Shown: in pieces, positions 16,540-21,217 of the stretch | Layout of the letters: each line of letters begins with the position of its first letter | Numbering within the stretch: position 1 is the first letter of the stretch | Source of the DNA: Clostridiales bacterium | Lineage (GTDB): Bacteria; Bacillota; Clostridia; Christensenellales; Christensenellaceae | Direction: 5' to 3' | NCBI GenBank assembly: GCA_003343685.1 | Contig: QAKS01000081.1 | Location: 1 to 21,217 of the forward strand | DNA length: 21,217 nucleotides | Translations under genes and position numbers: made by a program | Notes under the pieces: generated by a model | The model's database searches: none | Told to the model about the DNA's origin: nothing | The model's input: the letters and a program-made list of their open reading frames with translations, nothing else

Positions 16540-17925
16540 ATGAAGATGAAGCAAAGAGAAATACTGAATAGTCTGGCTCTCGATTTTGCGCGGGACGGAG
16601 AAATAAATTACGCTGAGAGAAAAGTCAGTGAGATCAAGGCGGCTGTTCGGGACTATCTGAAGTTGTCAGGAATGAAGGGCTATATCATAGGACTGTCCGG
16701 TGGAATAGACAGTTTTGCGGCAGCTGCGCTCGTTGCAGATGGGGTGAAAGAAATAGGAGCACCGCTTTATATGCTGCTGATGCCCAACGGCATTCAAAGC
16801 GATATGGATGATGCAGGCGAATGCAGAGATGCTCTTATGGGGCGTTTTGACAATGTTATCAGCGAAACGGTGTCCATAGAAAACGCATATCAGGGCGTTG
16901 TGCGGGACATCCGGGACAGCGAACTGTTCAGAGCGGACAACAAATACGCTCTCGGCAATACACAGGCAAGGCTGCGGATGGTTGAGCAGTATGCGTTGGG
17001 AGAAGGGCTGCTCGTCGTGGGCACGGATCATGCGACGGAGAACGTCACCGGTTATTATACAAAATACGGAGACGGCGGAAGCGACTTTAATCCGCTGGAC
17101 GGTCTGTTAAAGCCGGATATTTACGCAATCGCAAAGCTGTACGGTGCGCCGGACTGTGTGATGAATAAAAAACCGGCGGCAGGTCTTGGAATATCTGCGT
17201 CGGACGAGGAGGAGCTTGGCCTTACCTATGACGAGATAGCGGCATATCTCATGGGAAATATCATAGAGAAGGAAAAAATGCAGCGGATCGCCTCGCTCTA
17301 TGACAAGGCAAAGCACAAGCGGCATATGCCTGCGTCTCCCATGAACGATTGGTGGAGACAGGGCAGAGGGCCGGTAACCCATGTGGTGATCGACATGGTA
17401 TATGATTTTATCGACGGGACACTGGCCTGCGGGCATGCAGAAGAAGCAGTAAAATATGCGGCGGAATATATAGATGCACATCCCCAAATGAGAGTGTTGT
17501 ATGTCCGGGATTTGCATCCGGCAGATCACTGCTCGTTTCAGGAGCAGGGAGGCCTGTGGCCTGCCCACGCGGTGAAGGGTACAAAAGGGTGTGAACTGCA
17601 TAAAAGCTTTTATCACTTGAAAAAGACGATCAATACCCCTATTGTGCGGTATAATGTATTTACGAAGGGAATTGACAGCACAAAAGAGGAGTATTCCGGT
17701 CTCAATGCCGGAAACGATCAGTATGGGGCGCTCAAGTATAATATTACGCCGGACGTGGTGATCAGCGGTATGGCGACGGAATACTGTATAAAGGAAACGG
17801 TGGGAGATCTTTTGAAAAACGGCTTCAACGTCTCTGTTTTGAAAAACGGCTTGGGCTTTGTGGAAGAAAACGCCCATGTGGAAGCGCTGGCGGAGATGGA
17901 AGCGCTCGGGGCAAGGATAATCTGA
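16540..17925 (+). CDS. NAD synthetase fused to nicotinamidase
   Basis: Residues 1-271 form an ammonia-dependent NAD synthetase (NadE): P-loop SGGIDS at 53-58, GTDHATENVTGYYTKYGDGG at 161-180, SDEEELG at 221-227, and KHKR then NDWW at 258-272, where stand-alone Bacillus NadE normally ends. After a short linker, residues about 280-461 form an isochorismatase-fold nicotinamidase (PncA-like) with Asp285 in DMVYDF, metal ligands Asp324, His326 and His330 in DLHPADH, Lys376 in TKGID, and nucleophile Cys416 in MATEYCIKE. Nicotinamidase releases nicotinate and ammonia; NadE uses ammonia to amidate nicotinate adenine dinucleotide. Both halves look intact, so one chain could do two NAD salvage steps. 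No glutaminase domain is present. GGAGGA (16525-16530) serves the ATG, three bases after dnaJ, so it is probably in the heat-shock transcript. Confidence 0.92.
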   Translation: MKMKQREILNSLALDFARDGEINYAERKVSEIKAAVRDYLKLSGMKGYIIGLSGGIDSFAAAALVADGVKEIGAPLYMLLMPNGIQSDMDDAGECRDALMGRFDNVISETVSIENAYQGVVRDIRDSELFRADNKYALGNTQARLRMVEQYALGEGLLVVGTDHATENVTGYYTKYGDGGSDFNPLDGLLKPDIYAIAKLYGAPDCVMNKKPAAGLGISASDEEELGLTYDEIAAYLMGNIIEKEKMQRIASLYDKAKHKRHMPASPMNDWWRQGRGPVTHVVIDMVYDFIDGTLACGHAEEAVKYAAEYIDAHPQMRVLYVRDLHPADHCSFQEQGGLWPAHAVKGTKGCELHKSFYHLKKTINTPIVRYNVFTKGIDSTKEEYSGLNAGNDQYGALKYNITPDVVISGMATEYCIKETVGDLLKNGFNVSVLKNGLGFVEENAHVEALAEMEALGARII

Positions 17926-17947
17926 CATACAGGTCATATTGTGAGAC

Positions 17948-17980
17948 AAAAGGGGGAGGGCTCACAGCCTGCCCCCTTTT
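17948..17980. terminator. Hairpin terminator between convergent genes
   Basis: AAAAGGGGG (17948-17956) pairs with CCCCCTTTT (17972-17980), with an inner GGGCT/AGCCT stem (17958-17962 with 17966-17970) around a three-base loop. The A and T ends make it usable in both directions, for the fusion gene on the plus strand and the acetyltransferase on the minus strand, whose stop codon overlaps it. The T tracts are short (four), so it may be moderate in strength. Confidence 0.78.
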
Positions 17981-18500
17981 ACAATGCAGAAATATCCGGG
18001 CGAAGGAGAGCATACATACAATAATCCAATAGTTCGCCGTTTTTAAATACGCCGTTTTTCATAACGCCCTCCAACAGAAATCCATTTTTTTCCAGAACGC
18101 GGCGCGAACCAATATTGCCGGAAAAGGGCTCGGCAAAGATTCGAACAATGTCCCAACGGGTGAATGCCTTTTGACAGATTTGTGCTACAGCTGCGCTCAT
18201 GATGCCGCGGCTCCAGTATTCCTCTCCCAACCAGTATCCCAGTTCGGCGCTCTTTTGATAGACGTCATCCATGCGAAATACGCCGATGCTTCCCGCTGCG
18301 CCGCCGCCGATTTCGATAGCGAGACAAATGCTGCTTTCACGGCTGGCGCAAAGACATGAATTGATGTACTGTTCCGCATCCTTTAACCCATAGGGATGGG
18401 GAAAGACATCCCGCAAATTGCGGGCAATTTTTGCATTGTCGGCATGCTTTGCGGCGTTCGGTGCATCGTCCGGCCGCCATTCGCGAAGCAAAAAATCCAT
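17979..18500 (-). CDS. GNAT-family N-acetyltransferase, RimJ/RimL-like
   Basis: The 173-residue protein is of normal length for the Acetyltransf_3 branch of GNAT enzymes, which move an acetyl group from acetyl-CoA to an amine. It opens with the typical LREWRPDDA strand (residues 5-13). The acetyl-CoA region is seen as LGYWLGEEYWSRGIMSAAV at about 87-105, where Arg98-Gly99 lie in the pyrophosphate loop, and NIGSRRVLEKNGFLLEG at about 129-145 is the hallmark C-terminal helix. The substrate is unknown: this branch includes ribosomal-protein, antibiotic and small-amine acetylases. GGAGG stands seven bases before the ATG. It is a single-gene unit, convergent with the NAD fusion gene and divergent from the ANTAR gene. 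Confidence 0.88.
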   Translation of the reverse strand: MDFLLREWRPDDAPNAAKHADNAKIARNLRDVFPHPYGLKDAEQYINSCLCASRESSICLAIEIGGGAAGSIGVFRMDDVYQKSAELGYWLGEEYWSRGIMSAAVAQICQKAFTRWDIVRIFAEPFSGNIGSRRVLEKNGFLLEGVMKNGVFKNGELLDYCMYALLRPDISAL

Positions 18501-18562
18501 TGCAAAACCTCCGTTGTCTGCGGCTGCTCTTGTCCGGCCGCTGTGTGAATTTTGTTGGTATG

Positions 18563-18571
18563 ATTATAGCA
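18563..18571 (-). promoter_or_regulatory. Extended -10 promoter of the acetyltransferase gene
   Basis: On the minus strand the sequence reads TGCTATAAT, a perfect -10 box with the TGN extension. No good -35 box is found at the right distance, which is usual for extended -10 promoters. The start would be about 55 bases upstream of the ATG. Confidence 0.6.
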
Positions 18572-18630
18572 TAAATGTCGGAGAGCAGCATAGTCGTATA
18601 TGCCGGTATGGGAAAAATCGAACTGTTTTG

Positions 18631-18659
18631 TTGACAAATGGGGGCAATTTTTGTAAGAT
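18631..18659 (+). promoter_or_regulatory. Sigma-A type promoter of the ANTAR gene
   Basis: A perfect TTGACA (18631-18636) and TAAGAT (18654-18659) are separated by 17 bases. The start near 18666 would give a very short leader, about 14 bases, before the ATG at 18680, so leader-based control of this gene is unlikely. Confidence 0.75.
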
Positions 18660-18679
18660 CACAGTGAGGTGTATTGAAA

Positions 18680-19237
18680 ATGAGTAAAGCTGCCGTAATT
18701 GCCTTGGATGATATTCAGAAAAAAACAATGTGCTGCGCTCTGGAACAGGCGGGAATTGACGCTGTGGTGTTCCCGAGCTACGGTTCTGCCTTAAAAACCG
18801 TGAATGAAGAGATTAAGATCTTTATTATAGAGGCAAATTGCTATGACGTGGGAGCAATTGAGTTTATAGAGGCGGCGGCGCATGTGTCGGCGGTGATTGT
18901 CGTGGCGGAGGGAATGGGCGCGTCCGTTTTGGAAAAACAGCTGGAGGACAGCGGCGTAATCGTGCTGGAGGCGCCTGTATCAAGAGACGTTGCACTGCAG
19001 ACGATCAAGATTGCGGGCACACTGCTTTCGCGGCTGGCACTGCTCGAAAAGGAAAACAAGGCCCTGCGGGAAAAGCTGGACGACCTGAAGATTGTAAACA
19101 GGGCAAAGCTTTGTCTGGTGACGCGCCTCAGCATGAGCGAGACACAGGCGCACAAATTTATTCTGCGCCGCGCCATGGATTCCAGAACGTCGGCGAGAGA
19201 AGTGTCCGAAGGTATTATCAAGACTTACGAATTTTAA
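18680..19237 (+). CDS. ANTAR-domain RNA-binding regulator with a degenerate receiver domain
   Basis: The 185-residue protein has the two-part build of AmiR/NasT-type antiterminators. Residues about 4-112 resemble a response-regulator receiver, but at the expected phosphorylation site the strand reads IFIIEANC with Glu51, and the conserved Lys position reads LEAPVS with Glu97, so normal phosphorylation is doubtful. A helical linker (about 115-135, LLEKENKALREKL) leads to the ANTAR domain at about 128-183, with NRAKLCLVTRLSMSETQAHKFI and RRAMDSRTSAREVSEGII. ANTAR domains bind paired six-base-loop hairpins in leader RNA and prevent termination. No histidine kinase or obvious target is nearby. 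GAGGTG precedes the ATG; a TTG two codons earlier was rejected. Its target operon is unknown. Confidence 0.88.
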   Translation: MSKAAVIALDDIQKKTMCCALEQAGIDAVVFPSYGSALKTVNEEIKIFIIEANCYDVGAIEFIEAAAHVSAVIVVAEGMGASVLEKQLEDSGVIVLEAPVSRDVALQTIKIAGTLLSRLALLEKENKALREKLDDLKIVNRAKLCLVTRLSMSETQAHKFILRRAMDSRTSAREVSEGIIKTYEF

Positions 19238-19245
19238 AAATACCC

Positions 19246-19274
19246 TTTACAATGCGCATTGCGTGTGCTAAAAT
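19246..19274 (+). promoter_or_regulatory. Promoter of rpsO with extended -10
   Basis: TTTACA (19246-19251) and TAAAAT (19269-19274) are 17 bases apart, and TGC precedes the -10 box. Each hexamer has one mismatch. Transcription from about 19281 would leave a leader of about 125 bases ahead of rpsO, long enough for control by S15 binding. Confidence 0.72.
19250..19261. promoter_or_regulatory. Perfect 12-base palindrome in the rpsO promoter spacer
   Basis: CAATGCGCATTG reads the same on both strands and lies between the -35 and -10 boxes, sharing two bases with the -35. A perfect palindrome in this place is what a dimeric repressor operator would look like, but no regulator can be named and a 12-base palindrome can arise by chance. 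Confidence 0.45.
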
Positions 19275-19347
19275 TATCTTTGTGTTTCGGTTATCCCTTT
19301 ACAGTGTTTGGCGAATACCTGACGTCTTACTCGGTTTGGGGATCAGA

Positions 19348-19371
19348 AGCCGCCGCAGAAAAAGCGCGGCT
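19348..19371 (+). other. GC-rich stem-loop in the rpsO leader
   Basis: AGCCG-CGC (19348-19356, one bulged C) pairs with GCGCGGCT (19364-19371) around the loop AGAAAAA. A T-rich stretch (19379-19383) follows eight bases later, so it resembles a weak attenuator, and it lies about 20 bases before the ribosome site. S15 represses its own message in several bacteria through leader structures that differ between phyla; a role here is inference. Confidence 0.4.
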
Positions 19372-19405
19372 GCAATAGTTTTTGAAAAAACGGAGGTAAA
19401 CAAAA

Positions 19406-19663
19406 ATGATCGACAAGGAAGCAATTATCAAGGAATACGCAATTCATGAAGGAGATACAGGTTCGCCTGAGGTGCAGGTAGCGCTGCTGACAGCCCGTAT
19501 TAACCATCTGAATGAGCATTTCAAAACACATGAGCATGATTTTCATTCCAGACGCGGCCTTCTGAAAATGGTAGGCGCAAGAAAAGGCCTGCTCAACTAT
19601 CTCAAGAGCAAGGACATTACGAGATACAGAGAGCTGATCGCAAAACTGGGCCTGAGAAAATAG
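19406..19663 (+). CDS. rpsO: 30S ribosomal protein S15
   Basis: The 85-residue protein (usual length 85-90) carries the S15 signature: [27 protein letters not shown] in the N-terminal half, [23 protein letters not shown] in the middle, and [12 protein letters not shown] at the end. S15 is an early assembly protein that binds 16S rRNA in the central domain of the small subunit. GGAGGT (19392-19397) gives a normal spacing to the ATG. The rpsO-pnp order is one of the most conserved gene pairs in bacteria and supports both identifications. A hairpin separates the two genes. Confidence 0.98.
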   Translation: MIDKEAIIKEYAIHEGDTGSPEVQVALLTARINHLNEHFKTHEHDFHSRRGLLKMVGARKGLLNYLKSKDITRYRELIAKLGLRK

Positions 19664-19675
19664 CTTTTTTACAGC

Positions 19676-19709
19676 GGAGCGGCGTAAGGCCGCTCCTATT
19701 TATAATTTT
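19676..19709 (+). terminator. Hairpin between rpsO and pnp
   Basis: GGAGCGGC (19676-19683) and GCCGCTCC (19689-19696) form a perfect eight-base stem with a five-base loop, followed by the T-rich TATTTATAATTTT. It probably ends most rpsO transcripts and lets some through to pnp. In E. coli a hairpin here is the entry point for RNase III control of pnp; whether that applies here is unknown. Confidence 0.72.
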
Positions 19710-19763
19710 GTTTCTCATAAGGAAGAATAATATAGATTGGCGAGGAGCCAGAGAGGACGAAAA

Positions 19764-21217
19764 ATGGAGAACCACGTATTCAAAATGGAGGTCGGCGGCA
19801 GAGAGGTCGTCGTAGAATCCGGCAAGTATTGCGGACAGGCCACCGGAAGCTGCACGGTACGCTGCGGCGATACGGTTGTGATGGTGTCGGCTACGGCATC
19901 GGAAAAGCCCAGGGACGGAATAGATTTCTTTCCCCTGAGCATTGAGTTTGAAGAGAAAATGTACTCGGTGGGCAAGATACCGGGAGGCTTTATAAAAAGA
20001 GAAGGGAGGCCGTCTGAAAAGGCTGTGCTTTCATGCCGCCTGATTGACAGGCCGCTGCGCCCCCTGTTCCCAAAGGGATTTAGGAACGATGTACAGGTGA
20101 TTGCGACGGTGTTGTCCGTAGAGCCTGACATTCCCCCGGAAATCTGGGCGATGGTGGGAAGCTCGGTTGCGCTGTCTATTTCGGGATTGCCTTTTGCAGG
20201 GCCGACAGGTTCTGTGGTTGTCGGAATGATCGACGGGGAGTATGTGCTGAACCCGAACTCTGAACAGAGGGAGAAGAGCGATCTGCACCTGACCGTTTCG
20301 GGAACGAAGGATGCGGTTATGATGGTTGAGGCGGGCGCCAACGAAATATCGGAAGATGAGATGCTGGGCGCTATCCTGTTTGCCCATGAGGAAATTAAGA
20401 AGATATGCGCCTTTATTCAGGGTATCAAGGACGAGATTGGAAAGCCGGATTTCGAGTACGAAATGCACGAAATCCCCGAAGAGCTGGATGCAGCCGTGAG
20501 AGAAAAGTTCTATGACAGAATGGTATGGGCCATGGAGCCGTTCGACAGGAAGGAACGCAGCGAGCGCGAAGCTGCCGTAAAGGCTGAGGCGGTGGAGTAT
20601 TTTACAGAACAGTTCCCCGAAGGCAGGGCAGATATTGAAGACAGCCTTTATTATACGATGAAGGAGATTGTCAGAAAGAAAATCGTGCATGACGGCGTTC
20701 GTCCCGACGGCAGAGGATATGAGGATGTGCGCCCCATATGGTGCGAGACGGGCATTTTGCCCCGCACGCATGGCAGCGCTGTATTTACCCGTGGCGAGAC
20801 GCAGGTAATGGATATCGTTACGTTGGGGCCGATAGGTGATGGACAGACGTTGGACGGCATTTCAGAGGATACATTCAAGAGATATATGCACCAGTACAAT
20901 ATGCCGCCGTTCTCCACAGGCGAAGCGCGGCCTATCAGAAGTGCAAACAGGCGCGAGATTGGACACGGCGCACTGGCTGAGAGAGCAATTTCCCCTATGC
21001 TGCCCGGTGAGGATGAGTTCCCCTATGCGATTCGTGCGGTTTCAGAGGTGCTTTCCTCCAATGGCTCTACATCCCAGGCCAGCGTATGCGCCAGTTCTCT
21101 GGCGTTGATGGATGCGGGCGTGCCGATGAAAAAGCCGGTTGCCGGAACGGCGATGGGTCTGATCAAGGATGAGGAAAAGGTTGTCGTGCTGACCGATATT
21201 CAGGGCCTTGAGGACTT
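19764..21217 (+). CDS. pnp: Polynucleotide phosphorylase, N-terminal two thirds (cut by window end)
   Basis: The frame runs open from the ATG at 19764 to the window edge, 484 codons of the usual 690-720. PNPase degrades RNA from the 3' end with phosphate and can also add tails. The first RNase PH domain covers about residues 10-140 (YSVGKIPGGFIKREGRPSE, then RLIDRPLRPLFP), an all-helical linker domain about 145-305, and the second, catalytic RNase PH domain begins at VRPDGRGYEDVRPI near 315, with TRGETQ and RREIGHGALAERA visible. The KH and S1 RNA-binding domains would lie beyond the window. AGAGAGGA gives the ribosome site. A weak promoter-like TTGTTT (19708-19713) and TATAGA (19731-19736) lies upstream. 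Confidence 0.97.
   Translation, partial: MENHVFKMEVGGREVVVESGKYCGQATGSCTVRCGDTVVMVSATASEKPRDGIDFFPLSIEFEEKMYSVGKIPGGFIKREGRPSEKAVLSCRLIDRPLRPLFPKGFRNDVQVIATVLSVEPDIPPEIWAMVGSSVALSISGLPFAGPTGSVVVGMIDGEYVLNPNSEQREKSDLHLTVSGTKDAVMMVEAGANEISEDEMLGAILFAHEEIKKICAFIQGIKDEIGKPDFEYEMHEIPEELDAAVREKFYDRMVWAMEPFDRKERSEREAAVKAEAVEYFTEQFPEGRADIEDSLYYTMKEIVRKKIVHDGVRPDGRGYEDVRPIWCETGILPRTHGSAVFTRGETQVMDIVTLGPIGDGQTLDGISEDTFKRYMHQYNMPPFSTGEARPIRSANRREIGHGALAERAISPMLPGEDEFPYAIRAVSEVLSSNGSTSQASVCASSLALMDAGVPMKKPVAGTAMGLIKDEEKVVVLTDIQGLED

Noticed and set aside
19281..19405. rpsO leader as a target for the neighbouring ANTAR protein
   Set aside because: I looked for two adjacent hairpins with six-base loops of the A-x-x-G-x-x type and found only one stem with a seven-base loop that lacks the pattern.
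19111..19449. 112-residue plus-strand frame spanning the ANTAR gene end, the rpsO leader and the rpsO start
   Set aside because: It crosses the rpsO promoter and leader in a different frame, lacks a ribosome site and shows no domain.
1..21217. CRISPR array, insertion sequence or prophage
   Set aside because: No regularly spaced repeats, transposase, integrase or phage structural genes were seen; all frames belong to metabolic, chaperone or translation genes.

Overview
This window reads as a chromosomal segment from a low-to-mid GC Gram-positive anaerobe, most likely a clostridium-type member of Bacillota. The signs are a PyrR-type pyr attenuator, the electron-transfer PyrK plus class 1B PyrD pair, a perfect CIRCE element ahead of hrcA-grpE-dnaK-dnaJ, a DnaK that lacks the N-terminal insert of Gram-negative homologues, strong GGAGG ribosome sites, and exported proteins with Gram-positive style signals. 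Genus cannot be decided from the sequence alone. The region is mainly housekeeping; no phage, insertion sequence, CRISPR array, tRNA or rRNA was seen.

Region 1 (1-11535): the C-terminal end of an rluD-like pseudouridine synthase gene, then a complete de novo UMP operon: promoter, PyrR-binding attenuator, pyrR, pyrB, pyrC, pyrF, carA, carB, pyrK, pyrD, an exported M15-type peptidase gene, and pyrE. Together these enzymes make carbamoyl phosphate, carbamoyl aspartate, dihydroorotate, orotate, OMP and UMP. Most junctions overlap by 1 or 4 bases, which suggests tight translational coupling. The peptidase gene is the functional stranger in this operon.

Region 2 (11536-17980): a 282-base gap holding a large hairpin, a second inverted repeat, a sigma-A type promoter and CIRCE, followed by the class I heat-shock operon hrcA-grpE-dnaK-dnaJ. 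Three bases after dnaJ comes a gene that fuses a complete ammonia-dependent NAD synthetase to a complete nicotinamidase. The dnaK-dnaJ gap contains competing inverted repeats that reach the dnaJ ribosome site. A hairpin terminator lies between this operon and the convergent gene that follows.

Region 3 (17979-21217): a GNAT acetyltransferase gene on the minus strand, a divergent gene for an ANTAR RNA-binding regulator with a degenerate receiver domain, then rpsO (ribosomal protein S15) with its own promoter, which carries a perfect 12-base palindrome in its spacer, and the first two thirds of pnp (polynucleotide phosphorylase), cut by the window end.

The observations most worth a second look are the NadE-nicotinamidase fusion, the possible structural switch ahead of dnaJ, the peptidase inside the pyr operon, the large hairpin before hrcA, and the palindrome inside the rpsO promoter.
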